Source: CAZBBC01 sp964489835 (GTDB taxonomy: Bacteria > Calditrichota > Calditrichia > JAJRVZ01). Taken from it: a DNA stretch of 18,364 nt. Position 1 is the stretch's first letter. The number at the start of each line of letters is the position of its first letter. The notes under the pieces are model-generated. The model was not told the DNA's origin and made no database searches. It saw only the letters and a list, made by a program, of their open reading frames with translations. The stretch lies in contig CAZBBC010000094.1 of the NCBI GenBank assembly GCA_964489835.1, positions 1 through 18,364 of the forward strand. Direction: 5' to 3'. This document shows, piece by piece, positions 7,945 through 15,529 of this stretch. A program made the translations under genes and the position numbers.

Positions 7945-8143
7945 AACCACGAAGAACCTAGTGCTCGCATTCGGGCGAGCGGCGGCCTCTGGCCGATCAA
8001 ATTAGAACATATAAAAAGCTTTTACCACAGAGGACACGAAGTTCACGAAGATCTTATATTGACAATTCTTTTATCTAAAGTGAAGTTAACACAAAAATTA
8101 TATTAATATTTAAAAACTTCGTGTGCTTCGTGCGCTTCGTGGT
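7945..8143. repeat. TTCGTG inverted-repeat module with GC hairpin insert
   Basis: This fills most of the 285-bp gap 7914-8198. The left arm, with ACACGAAGTTCACGAAG at 8034-8050, is complementary in pattern to the right arm ACTTCGTG...CTTCGTGG (8116-8142). A further partial unit, AACCACGAAGAAC, at 7945-7957 is followed by two hairpins: GCTCGC/GCGAGC (7963-7968 with 7975-7980) and CGGCC-TCT-GGCCG (7983-7995). The GCCTCTGGC core is also present at 6956-6963 in the neighbouring gap. No gene was seen. Confidence 0.7.
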
Positions 8144-8177
8144 TAAATAATTTTATCTTTTGCCTGTTTCTCATGTT

Positions 8178-8195
8178 ATCCCGATGAATCGAGAT
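8178..8195. repeat. ATCCCGAT..ATCGAGAT hairpin
   Basis: An 8-bp stem with one mismatch and a 2-base spacer lies three bases beyond the stop codon of the phosphoesterase gene. It resembles the cccgatgaatcgggat repeat phrase seen in many environmental genomes. No T-run follows it on the minus strand, so a Rho-independent terminator is not supported. Confidence 0.5.
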
Positions 8196-8198
8196 GCT

Positions 8199-10775
8199 TT
8201 AATGTTTTTCTCCTTCGGAGAATTCTGGTCTTATTGAAAGCTGCGGATATGGGCGATCATAACCCTTGACCGCATGCCAGATGATTCTGTTAAAGGTATC
8301 TTCATCAATACGATCAACGTCTGTCAGGTCTTGAGCCATGGATTTCTCCGCCCAATAACGCCGGACACCATTAAGGCTTTCCAGCGCCGGATTTATTTCA
8401 TCAAGGGGAATGATATTCGGTACCGCCTGGTAGGGCCTAAAATCCGGGGTATCACTAAAGCATTCATGCATGGATTCCGCCGTAAGATCGAGTTGATTCA
8501 TTGGCGGTATCCCTAAAATATTTTCCATGGTTCGGACCATATTTATTTGAGAATAATAGGTTGAAATGACTTTTCCCCGTTTCGTATAAGGACTAATGAC
8601 CATACCGACCGTGCGGTGACCATCAACATGATCCAGACCGGCCTGGGGATCATCTTCGGTAACAAAAACACAGGTTTCTTTCCAAAATTTACTCTGTGAA
8701 ATTGCCTCAACGATTTGCCCTAAAGCCAGATCATTATCAGCTACCGCAGCGCGCGGCGTTGGCCGGCCGGGCCGCGTACCCGAGGTATGATCATTCGGTA
8801 ATAACATAATAATGAAATTAGGAAAATTATCGTTCTTTTCGAATATCTTCAATTCCTTTATAAATTCCCCCGCCCGGTAAACATCGGGGACACTATTAGG
8901 GAATCCTACATAGGTTGGACAAAGATAGGGTATTAGCTGCTCAAGATTTGCCTTTGCACGGATTTTCACATTTTGCGTACCATTCTTATAGTCATGGTAG
9001 ATATCCATAAAAATTGCCTCTTTCGGTTCAATGACCGCATTTACAAATTCACCATAATTTCGAAAGGTTAATCCATGGTTGAGAACATTATCCCAGATAA
9101 AACCTGAACTGGCATAAGCCAGGGCATCATCTCCGTCATAGGGATAACTGCGGGTAAAATCCCCGAAAAATTTCTCTAAATAATCGGTGACATAGGCCTC
9201 ATCGGTCCATTGATGTCCATCAGCACTGAGGATGCCGCTGCAATAGAAATTATCCATCAGTACAAAAGTTTCTGCCAAAAGATGATGATTTGGTGTTACC
9301 TCCCGGCCAAAATGAACTAAACTGGTATCACCATTTCCCTGCGGCATATCTCCAAATACCTGATCGTAGGTGCGATTTTCTTTGATGATATAAACGACAT
9401 GCTTAAAAAATGATGTCTGACTGGGTATGACAGGTACTGCTACTTTCTCTTTGCTATTTGTTGTAGGATGTAATTCATTTAACATTTGAGAGTAAGAATT
9501 ATTTTGATGAACAATCGTGGTCATTTCCTGTAGTTTCTTTTTCCCGGGAACCGGTATGATCGAAATCGATCCCATATGGTCATGAGAATTGTATCCCGGC
9601 CGGTCTGTCCGCTGATTACGTGAACCAATACCTTTGACATTTGCCACATATAAATTTTTTCCTGATTTGTCGAGAATTACTGATCCAGGATACCAACCGG
9701 TGGGGATGGAACCGATGATTTGACTGGGTTTTCCGATGTGGATCACGCAAATGGCATTTTCGGTCCCATTAGCAACATACAGAAATTTACCATCCGCTGA
9801 TAAGGCCAAAGCATTGGGAGCACTGCCAAAAGGCAGTCCAGTATCCAAATGAACGGTAATTTCTTCCACTACCTCATCCTTCCCCGTATCGATGACAGTG
9901 ATTATATCGCTGTTAGCACAAGCCACATATAATCGTTGATGATCAGGGCTTAAAACCATACCGCTGGGATGCAAGCCCACGTCGATGCTTTTTTTGTGAA
10001 TATTCTGATAAAGATCCACAACAGAAATTGACCCGTTATTTGCAATTCCGGTTTTTGGATCGACCAACACCTGGCTTCCCGATGAATTATAGGTGGATTC
10101 ACCGTTTTTGGGCCGACGACCACCCCAATTGCTTACATATGCTTTTTTCGGTGATACCAGGAGTACCTCATAAGGGGCAATACCGACCGGGATTTCTTTT
10201 ATACTTGAGTCCTTCAGACTAACCACGGCCAGTGAGTTGCTCCGGCTGAGCGTGACATAGATAAGGGATTCATTCTGATCGAGTACCAGACCACCCGGAA
10301 CCGGATGACCGCCAATCGATGGTTTTGGTAAGAGGATTGGATTATCCCACTGTAAAACCTTATTTTGATCCAATTTAGCGACAAGAATACGGTCTTTGGC
10401 TTCCGTTACATATATTTTATCACCAGTACGTGAAAGGTATAAACCGGTGAATGAGGCACCGCTTCTATTAAATGGCAGTGTTTGCATAATCGTCCGGTCT
10501 TTTATTCTGATCAGATCCAGTGATTTCCTGTTTTTCACAAACAGCAGTTCCTCATCCGGGCTCAGGGCCAGATCAACCGGTCTGCCGGGCATATATATTT
10601 GAAATCCGGCGGGACGTAACAATTGATTGGTAGGTACCAGAATACTACCATCCGGTTGGGGACCGACCTTTTCTTCGCCACTAATAGTCTGCGCCCGGGC
10701 GATAAATACAGACAAAATAATGATAAACATCATTAAAAAAGTGTTCTGCCTATTCCAGCGATATTTTTCTTGCAT
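8199..10775 (-). CDS. YVTN beta-propeller / phosphoesterase-family protein, exported
   Basis: The 858-residue protein has a signal peptide at about residues 1-28. Residues about 55-410 form a YncE-like propeller with six YVxx blade signatures: YVTE 122, YVTL 173, YVSN 213, YVAC 283, YVAN 333 and YVAN 376. Residues about 455-785 are a phosphoesterase domain (phospholipase C/acid phosphatase, alkaline-phosphatase-like fold). It shows KENRTYDQVFG (465-475), DGHQW (519-523), LPNDHT (659-664) and TEDDPQAGLDHVDGHRT (706-722), which carry the likely metal ligands. This architecture is known as a bifunctional YncE/alkaline-phosphatase-family protein. It probably hydrolyses phosphoesters outside the cytoplasm; the substrate is not known. 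SD GGGAGA lies nine bases before the ATG. An inverted repeat sits 42-86 bases upstream of the start. Confidence 0.88.
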   Translation of the reverse strand: MQEKYRWNRQNTFLMMFIIILSVFIARAQTISGEEKVGPQPDGSILVPTNQLLRPAGFQIYMPGRPVDLALSPDEELLFVKNRKSLDLIRIKDRTIMQTLPFNRSGASFTGLYLSRTGDKIYVTEAKDRILVAKLDQNKVLQWDNPILLPKPSIGGHPVPGGLVLDQNESLIYVTLSRSNSLAVVSLKDSSIKEIPVGIAPYEVLLVSPKKAYVSNWGGRRPKNGESTYNSSGSQVLVDPKTGIANNGSISVVDLYQNIHKKSIDVGLHPSGMVLSPDHQRLYVACANSDIITVIDTGKDEVVEEITVHLDTGLPFGSAPNALALSADGKFLYVANGTENAICVIHIGKPSQIIGSIPTGWYPGSVILDKSGKNLYVANVKGIGSRNQRTDRPGYNSHDHMGSISIIPVPGKKKLQEMTTIVHQNNSYSQMLNELHPTTNSKEKVAVPVIPSQTSFFKHVVYIIKENRTYDQVFGDMPQGNGDTSLVHFGREVTPNHHLLAETFVLMDNFYCSGILSADGHQWTDEAYVTDYLEKFFGDFTRSYPYDGDDALAYASSGFIWDNVLNHGLTFRNYGEFVNAVIEPKEAIFMDIYHDYKNGTQNVKIRAKANLEQLIPYLCPTYVGFPNSVPDVYRAGEFIKELKIFEKNDNFPNFIIMLLPNDHTSGTRPGRPTPRAAVADNDLALGQIVEAISQSKFWKETCVFVTEDDPQAGLDHVDGHRTVGMVISPYTKRGKVISTYYSQINMVRTMENILGIPPMNQLDLTAESMHECFSDTPDFRPYQAVPNIIPLDEINPALESLNGVRRYWAEKSMAQDLTDVDRIDEDTFNRIIWHAVKGYDRPYPQLSIRPEFSEGEKH

Positions 10776-10816
10776 TAGATTTTATCTCCCTCTCTGATCC
10801 ATCTTGTTTAATTTAT

Positions 10817-10861
10817 TTCTCATCACAAGGATTTATACACATATTTAAATCCTAATGAGAA
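10817..10861. promoter_or_regulatory. Inverted repeat upstream of phosphoesterase gene
   Basis: TTCTCAT (10817-10823) and AGGATTTA (10828-10835) pair with TAAATCCT (10846-10853) and ATGAGAA (10855-10861), giving 15 matched positions around a 10-base centre. The centre of the repeat is about 64 bases upstream of the start codon. It could be an operator or a leader hairpin of the phosphoesterase gene. The role is inference; the symmetry is seen directly. Confidence 0.45.
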
Positions 10862-10925
10862 GTCATTAACCGGGCTAATTCATAAATTTCAAAGATAACT
10901 TGATTAAGTCACATAAAATCAATGA

Positions 10926-10965
10926 TTAAATTCCCCCTTAGAAAAGGGGGCAAGGGGGATGTATA
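10926..10965 (-). repeat. C5/G5 hairpin repeat, copy a (atatcccc type)
   Basis: Stem CCCCCTT/AAGGGGG (10933-10939 with 10944-10950) is followed by a second G5 run and ATGTAT. Read on the minus strand it matches the copy at 11143-11180. It is the first of five clustered units in the 565-bp gene-free gap 10776-11340. Confidence 0.7.
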
Positions 10966-10993
10966 TCACATGGATTTATAGACACTCAGATAT

Positions 10994-11042
10994 TTTTACA
11001 ACCCCTTAATCCCCTTTATTGGCGCTGCTGCAGTTTAAGTCT
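10994..11042 (+). repeat. C5/G5 hairpin repeat, copy b (CTGTTGCAGT type)
   Basis: ACAACCCCTTAATCCCC, then TTTATTGGCGCTGCTGCAG, then TTTAAGTC matches the 3384-3431 copy with scattered substitutions. Its CAGT end faces the opposing copy at 11213-11250, so these two form the ends of a roughly 257-bp interval. Confidence 0.75.
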
Positions 11043-11083
11043 TTTTTATAAAAAAATGCATTATTTTTTTCATTAAAGCAAAA

Positions 11084-11128
11084 TCTATTCCCCCTTAATA
11101 AAGGGGGCTAGGGGGTTGTTTATAAATA
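11084..11128 (-). repeat. C5/G5 hairpin repeat, copy c
   Basis: Stem CCCCCTT/AAGGGGG (11090-11096 with 11101-11107) is followed by CTAGGGGGTTGTTT. Read on the minus strand it begins AAACAACCCCCTAGCCCCCT, identical over 20 bases to the + strand at 3384-3404 apart from the flank. Confidence 0.75.
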
Positions 11129-11142
11129 ACATAGAGAAAATT

Positions 11143-11180
11143 ATATCCCCCTTAGTCCCCCTTTTCCTAGGGGGAAACAG
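11143..11180 (+). repeat. C5/G5 hairpin repeat, copy d (atatcccc type)
   Basis: TATCCCCCTTAGTCCCCCTT followed by TTCCTAGGGGGAAACA is the inverse partner of the copy at 10926-10965. It is near-identical to it except for a few substitutions. Confidence 0.7.
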
Positions 11181-11212
11181 GTCCTTGCTACACCAACGAT
11201 TTGTGCAAATTA

Positions 11213-11250
11213 ATCGATACTGCAACAGCCCCTATTAAGGGGAAATTAGA
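11213..11250 (-). repeat. C5/G5 hairpin repeat, copy e (CTGTTGCAGT type)
   Basis: On the minus strand this reads TTTCCCCTTAATAGGGGCTG then TTGCAGTAT, matching the right two-thirds of the 3384-3431 copy. The remaining 90 bp to the dehydratase stop codon (11251-11340) are A+T-rich, with no gene or terminator seen. Confidence 0.75.
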
Positions 11251-11340
11251 TTGTGCATATATCAAAGATTTGGCTATTTTAAAAATTCATAAAACAATTA
11301 GACGAATATACCCTAATATCTCAATTCCCATATGAATAAT

Positions 11341-12501
11341 CTAAAACGTCTTCAAAATTTCATACACTTCTGGAATCAATTCATATCCGATGCCCGGTGC
11401 ATCCGGTAATTTAACTTTTCCATCAGACAGGACCATACCATCAGCAAACTTTCCAAAGGGCAGAAAAACCCCCGGATATGCTTCATTTCCGCATAAACCA
11501 AGACCGGAAGCGATATGAACGCCGAACTGATGACCACCATGGGGGATACACCGGCGCGGGGACCAGTCATAGGTTTGCAGCATTTCTAAAATATCCAGGT
11601 ATTCAACCAGTCCATAGCTGAGTGCCGGATCCATTTGCAGGTAATCACGAATGGATAACAAACCGCCATAACGAATTAAATTTTGTGAATCCATCAACGA
11701 AAAAATATTTTCACCAGTCGCCAGGGGTGTTGGTGATTGCTCTGCCACGGCGGCGTTTGCCAGATAATCAAGAGGATCCACCGGTTCTTCGTACCATTTC
11801 AGTTTATAAGGAGCAATGGCCTTTGAATATCGGAGCGCTGTCTTCAGGTCAAAGCGGCCATTGGCATCCACCATCAATACATCACCTCGATCAACAACCT
11901 TCAGGGCAGCTTCAATACGCCTGATATCTTCATCAAGTGAGGCACCGCCGATTTTCATCTTACAGGTGTTGAAACCCATATCCAGATAGGACCGAAATTC
12001 ATCCTGTAGATTGATAAGATCTTTACCCGAATAGTAATATCCACCGGCAGCGTAAACAAATACCTCTTGATCAAACACACCTTTTCTATAACGATCCGCG
12101 AGCAGTTTATAAAGCGGTTTATTTTCTATTTTTGCAACCAGATCCCAAAGAGCCATATCAACTGTACCGATAGCGACGCTGCGATCTCCGTGGCCACCAG
12201 GTTTCTCATTGGTCATCATAACCGACCGGCATTTTAGCGGATCAACATTGGTTTTATCATTGGTGAGAATTTTATCGGGTGATGCTTTGAGAAGGCGCGG
12301 AATGACACGTTCACGCAGAATTCCCCCCTGTGCATAACGGCCATTGGAATTGAATCCAAATCCCATCACCGGTTTTCCTGCATGAATGACATCAGTCACA
12401 ATCACAACCACCGATACCGTCATGGCTGAGAAGTCAATCACTGCATTGCGAATTGAGGAAGCAATGGGTACCGTTTTCTCATGGATAGCTGTTATCTTCA
12501 C
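11341..12501 (-). CDS. Enolase-superfamily acid-sugar dehydratase, D-tartrate dehydratase-like
   Basis: The 386-residue protein belongs to the mandelate racemase/muconate lactonizing group. KMKIGG (181-186) supplies catalytic K183. Probable Mg ligands are D212 (VDANGRFD), E238 (WYEEP) and E264 (ATGEN). H321 lies in CIPHGGHQ. From memory, D-tartrate dehydratase of Bradyrhizobium uses K184, D213, E239, E265 and H322, a constant offset of one. The C-terminus (ASGLGLCGNEAYPGVFLPFG, then PDAPGIGYE) also resembles that family. The reaction would be loss of water from a 2,3-dihydroxy acid to a 2-keto acid; the substrate could be tartrate or a longer sugar acid. The start is GTG (12499-12501), with AGGA seven bases upstream; an overlapping ATG is out of frame and meets an immediate stop. 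It is the last gene of the catabolic operon, 181 bp after the symporter. Confidence 0.83.
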   Translation of the reverse strand: MKITAIHEKTVPIASSIRNAVIDFSAMTVSVVVIVTDVIHAGKPVMGFGFNSNGRYAQGGILRERVIPRLLKASPDKILTNDKTNVDPLKCRSVMMTNEKPGGHGDRSVAIGTVDMALWDLVAKIENKPLYKLLADRYRKGVFDQEVFVYAAGGYYYSGKDLINLQDEFRSYLDMGFNTCKMKIGGASLDEDIRRIEAALKVVDRGDVLMVDANGRFDLKTALRYSKAIAPYKLKWYEEPVDPLDYLANAAVAEQSPTPLATGENIFSLMDSQNLIRYGGLLSIRDYLQMDPALSYGLVEYLDILEMLQTYDWSPRRCIPHGGHQFGVHIASGLGLCGNEAYPGVFLPFGKFADGMVLSDGKVKLPDAPGIGYELIPEVYEILKTF

Positions 12502-12682
12502 ATCAGTATCCTGTATTTGATAATAATCTTAATCAAATAAAGACTGTTATATGTAAAGTTCCGCTTCAACTCTTAAGAGTGAATTGCCGTAATCCTCAGA
12601 GCAGTCATTTATACTGCCCGTAGTCAGATCATCCCGAAGGTTCTTATCAACTATCTTTTTCTCTTCCCGAGGTTTAAGGGTG

Positions 12683-14227
12683 TTACTTCTTACCTTTCCC
12701 TATCCAGTCATAAATCGTAAGGTTTTTATCAAATTCTTTAGATTTGAAGAAGAAACTGGCAAAATATCCGACCACCAAGACGATGATATGCGTGTAAACA
12801 CCAAGCATATATTTATGGTGAGTGAAATTCCAATCTCCCATGTCCAATATCAAATTATCACCGATTTTCATAGAAGTAAAAATTGCGTAAGCCGTAAAAA
12901 GAATGCTCACTACGATCCCAATATTCACGCCCTGTGCATTGGCCCGTTTTGTTAAGAGTCCTAATAAGAAAATACCAACAATACCGCCGGAAAAGATGGC
13001 ATACAACCCAAATACAATACCAAGAACTCCTGCACCGCCAACCTGAACATAAAGGGTAGCAACAATTAATGCAGCAATACCGGATAGAAAGACCACCAGT
13101 TTCCCTGCATTTAACCGTTGTGCTTCTGTGCTTTTCGGTCTGAATCTAATATAATAATCTTCAACACCTATTGCTGAAAGACAATTCAGATCAGAGTCGA
13201 GACTTGACACAGCAGCAGCGATTAAAGCCGATAAAATCAAACCAACTAAACCGGTCGGTAGATTATTAATGATAAAATAAGGAAATACTTCATCAGGTTT
13301 AATATTCTGAGGCAAAACATCCGTTGAAATTTGATAATAAGCAAATAAGGCTGTACCAACAAACATGAAGAGAGTCCAGACCGGCAAACTCAACCATACC
13401 CCCATCAAACCGGCCCTAATGGCTCCCTTGTCGGATTTTGCAGTTAAATATCGTTGAACGATGGTTTGATCCGTGCCATATTTTTGAATCCCGTAAAAAA
13501 TACCATTAAAGACCATGACAATAAATGTTAGTTTTGTAAAATCCCACTCATAGGGAGCAAAACTGATTTTGTCATTAGCGATAGCGGTTTTAATGATGGC
13601 CACTGGTCCGCCATCGACAAGGTAAAATAGTACCCCCAATGTTAACAGCCCGCCGGCAATAAGCATAAATCCCTGAATCACATCCAACCAGATAACCGCC
13701 TCAATACCACCTTTTAACGTGATATAGATAACACCAAATCCAATGATCCAAATGATTAGATAGGTATTGACACCCGTCATACTGGTTAAGGCCAATCCCA
13801 TTAAAAAGAAAACAGTACCCATCTTTGAAAAGTGTGTCAGGGAAAACGCAAATGAGCTATAAAAACGGGCAAAAACTCCGAATCTTTTTTCAAAATATTC
13901 GTAGGCACTTATTCCGATCACTTTTCGATAAAGCGGCACTACAATCCACACCAATCCTGAAAGGACAATCACGATCATGATCGCCTGAACCAGCAAAATC
14001 CAGTTGGATTTAAATCCTTCACCGGGATAAGCAAGAAAAGTAATACTGCTGATAAGGGTTGCCAATATAGACATACCAACTGCCCACGAAGGAATTCTTC
14101 CTCCGGCCATAAAATAATTTTTTGTATCGGTCTGTCTCTTTGAAAAATAAACGCCGACATAGAGAGAGCCAATCAGGGAAATGGCAATCACTGCATAGTC
14201 CAACCATCCTAATGTTTGTCCGTACAT
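12683..14227 (-). CDS. SSS-family sodium/solute symporter
   Basis: The 514-residue membrane protein has about 13 hydrophobic segments, the first at residues 10-28 and the last at about 478-494. Family marks are GTDQTIVQRYLTAKS (251-265), which is the classic SSS signature region, and AAAVSSLDSDLNCLS (337-351), where S341/S342 correspond to the sodium-site serines of this family. It imports a small solute by sodium symport. Its place in the operon suggests it brings in the sugar acid or keto sugar handled by its neighbours (inference). The start is supported by GAGGG seven bases upstream of the ATG. It directly follows the kinase remnant, 10 bp beyond that frame's last stop. An alternate-frame 50-codon open stretch downstream of its stop lacks a start codon and is not called. 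Confidence 0.88.
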   Translation of the reverse strand: MYGQTLGWLDYAVIAISLIGSLYVGVYFSKRQTDTKNYFMAGGRIPSWAVGMSILATLISSITFLAYPGEGFKSNWILLVQAIMIVIVLSGLVWIVVPLYRKVIGISAYEYFEKRFGVFARFYSSFAFSLTHFSKMGTVFFLMGLALTSMTGVNTYLIIWIIGFGVIYITLKGGIEAVIWLDVIQGFMLIAGGLLTLGVLFYLVDGGPVAIIKTAIANDKISFAPYEWDFTKLTFIVMVFNGIFYGIQKYGTDQTIVQRYLTAKSDKGAIRAGLMGVWLSLPVWTLFMFVGTALFAYYQISTDVLPQNIKPDEVFPYFIINNLPTGLVGLILSALIAAAVSSLDSDLNCLSAIGVEDYYIRFRPKSTEAQRLNAGKLVVFLSGIAALIVATLYVQVGGAGVLGIVFGLYAIFSGGIVGIFLLGLLTKRANAQGVNIGIVVSILFTAYAIFTSMKIGDNLILDMGDWNFTHHKYMLGVYTHIIVLVVGYFASFFFKSKEFDKNLTIYDWIGKGKK

Positions 14228-14237
14228 TATACTACCC

Positions 14238-14348
14238 TCACGCTGTTAATATTTTTTTAGCCAGGGATATCTTCCCGGCTTTACAATTAATTTATATTCC
14301 GGCAATCTCTGCAGCACCACTAAGATCATCATCAAAAACAACGATCAT
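14238..14348 (-). pseudogene. DUF1537 four-carbon acid-sugar kinase remnant
   Basis: The ATG at 14346-14348 overlaps the pdxA2-like stop as ATGA, a normal translational coupling. The frame reads M-I-V-V-F then DDDLSGAAEIAGI and stops at TAA 14292-14294. DUF1537 kinases (OtnK/DtnK/EtnK) begin almost exactly this way, with I-A-D-D-x-T-G-A-A-E-I-A-G-I (family knowledge). A complete kinase needs roughly 400 codons, yet only 64 bp separate this stop from the symporter start. After the TAA the same frame continues as INCKAGKISLAKKILTA to TGA 14238-14240. This might be the original C-terminal tail, giving a large internal deletion, but that part is uncertain. Known DUF1537 kinases phosphorylate D-threonate, D-erythronate or 3-oxo-tetronate for PdxA2-type or aldolase partners. 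The N-terminal match is strong though short. Confidence 0.72.
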
Positions 14349-15388
14349 ACACTTATTACTTTATTTCTTGCCAGAGTTGCTGCATACTCAATCGCGAGAC
14401 TTAAGGCGTCGGGACTGGCAATCCCTTTACCGGCAATTTCAAATGCTGTTCCATGATCCACTGAAACTCTGATAATAGGTAATCCCAAGGTTATATTGAC
14501 TCCCTGAACATTTTTCATCTGATTATTCTCAGCATCCCAGAGGAAACCTTCCAATTTAAACGGTATATGCCCCTGATCATGAAACATGGCCACACAACCA
14601 TCGTACACCCCCCCCTTTGCTTTGGAAAACAAAGTATCCGCCGGTACCGGACCAACGACATCCATACCCAAGGTATTCGCCTGCTCAATAGCCGGAAGAA
14701 TTTCCTTTATCTCCTCATTTCCAAACAGACCGCCTTCCCCGGCATGCGGATTAAGCCCGGCTACTCCAATTTTAGGGGCAGTGATACCGAACTGTTGACA
14801 GGCTTTAAACAATAAGCGAATGACTTCAAGTATTCTCTCTTTTTTTACCAGATCACAGGCCTGTCTGAGTGAGACATGAGTGGAAACATGGATGACTCTC
14901 AAATGACGGAGAACCAATAACATGGCATAATTACGGGTATTCGTGTAATGGGCATATATCTCAGTATGACCAGAAAAACGATGACCAGCCCTATTTAGAG
15001 ATTCCTTATTAATAGGACCGGTTACGGTTGCATCCACGTCCTTTATCAGAGCCAGGTCAATTGCCTTTTTAACATATTCGAAGGCAGCCTTTCCTGCATT
15101 AACCGACACTTTTCCATACTCAAGATGATTGATTTGGACATTATCCAGATCCCAGACATTCATGATACCGGGTTGAAAATCTGCCTGAGCAATAGAATTA
15201 ATTGACCGGACTTTAAGATTTACAGCGGCAAGGTTGATTGCCTGCTTCAAAACTTTTGCATCACCGACAACGATGGGTTTGCATATCTGATAAATTTCTT
15301 TTACCACCAGCGATTTTGCGGCGATTTCAGGGCCGATACCTGCCGGATCACCCATAGTGATAGCGATTGTGGGTATAAATTTTGACAT
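14345..15388 (-). CDS. pdxA2: PdxA2-type 4-phospho-tetronate dehydrogenase
   Basis: The 347-residue protein covers the full PdxA family length. It has TMGDPAGIGPE (11-21), GHT (140-142), GLNPHAGEGG (211-220), HDQGHIPFK (270-278) and VDHGTAFEIAGKGIASP (310-326). Probable metal ligands are H171, H215 and H270, close to H166/H211/H266 of E. coli PdxA. The GTAFEIAGKGIA ending is of the kind I associate with PdxA2. PdxA2 enzymes oxidise and decarboxylate 4-phospho-D-threonate or -erythronate to dihydroxyacetone phosphate. Classical pyridoxine synthesis is less likely given the catabolic neighbours and the kinase remnant fused to its stop. A 141-bp gap with a repeat precedes it, and the SD is weak (AGGAA about 14 bases away). 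Confidence 0.8.
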   Translation of the reverse strand: MSKFIPTIAITMGDPAGIGPEIAAKSLVVKEIYQICKPIVVGDAKVLKQAINLAAVNLKVRSINSIAQADFQPGIMNVWDLDNVQINHLEYGKVSVNAGKAAFEYVKKAIDLALIKDVDATVTGPINKESLNRAGHRFSGHTEIYAHYTNTRNYAMLLVLRHLRVIHVSTHVSLRQACDLVKKERILEVIRLLFKACQQFGITAPKIGVAGLNPHAGEGGLFGNEEIKEILPAIEQANTLGMDVVGPVPADTLFSKAKGGVYDGCVAMFHDQGHIPFKLEGFLWDAENNQMKNVQGVNITLGLPIIRVSVDHGTAFEIAGKGIASPDALSLAIEYAATLARNKVISV

Positions 15389-15450
15389 TAATGCCGGTTA
15401 AATTCCTGATAATTTATAGTTTGTATCTAATGATACTCTGACATATTTTT

Positions 15451-15480
15451 TCAGACAGGATCACAGGATTTACCTGATAT
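15451..15480. repeat. ATCCTGTG-type periodic repeat
   Basis: TCAGACAGGATCACAGGATT followed by TACCTGATAT is the aatcctgtgatcctgtctga repeat on the other strand. It lies in the 141-bp gap between the DapA-like and PdxA2-like genes. It is of the same general type as the ttcgtg and atccgtg repeats further left. No terminator was seen in this gap. Confidence 0.65.
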
Positions 15481-15529
15481 ATTTTTAATATAAAGTATTG
15501 TTATTCTGTTTTTAGGAAATTTTTACTAT

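Noticed and set aside
8116..8143. Closely spaced CTTCGTG units that might suggest a CRISPR-like array
   Set aside because: Units are 10-11 bp apart with no unique spacers, and the arms occur in inverted pairs. There are no cas genes.
8178..8195. Hairpin after the phosphoesterase stop as a Rho-independent terminator
   Set aside because: No T-run follows on the minus strand, and the sequence matches a known-looking repeat phrase.
12569..12580. 12-bp perfect palindrome ACTCTTAAGAGT between symporter and dehydratase
   Set aside because: It has no loop, no T-run and no repeated half-sites nearby, so it is too little to call an operator or terminator.
14259..14280. Hairpin AGCC-GGGA/TCCC-GGCT as a terminator before the symporter
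   Set aside because: On the minus strand it is followed by A residues, not T residues, and has a bulge. It lies inside the kinase remnant frame.
14345..15388. Classical pyridoxine-biosynthesis PdxA
   Set aside because: The operon is catabolic, the C-terminal motif is PdxA2-like, and a DUF1537 kinase remnant overlaps its stop. Not fully excluded.
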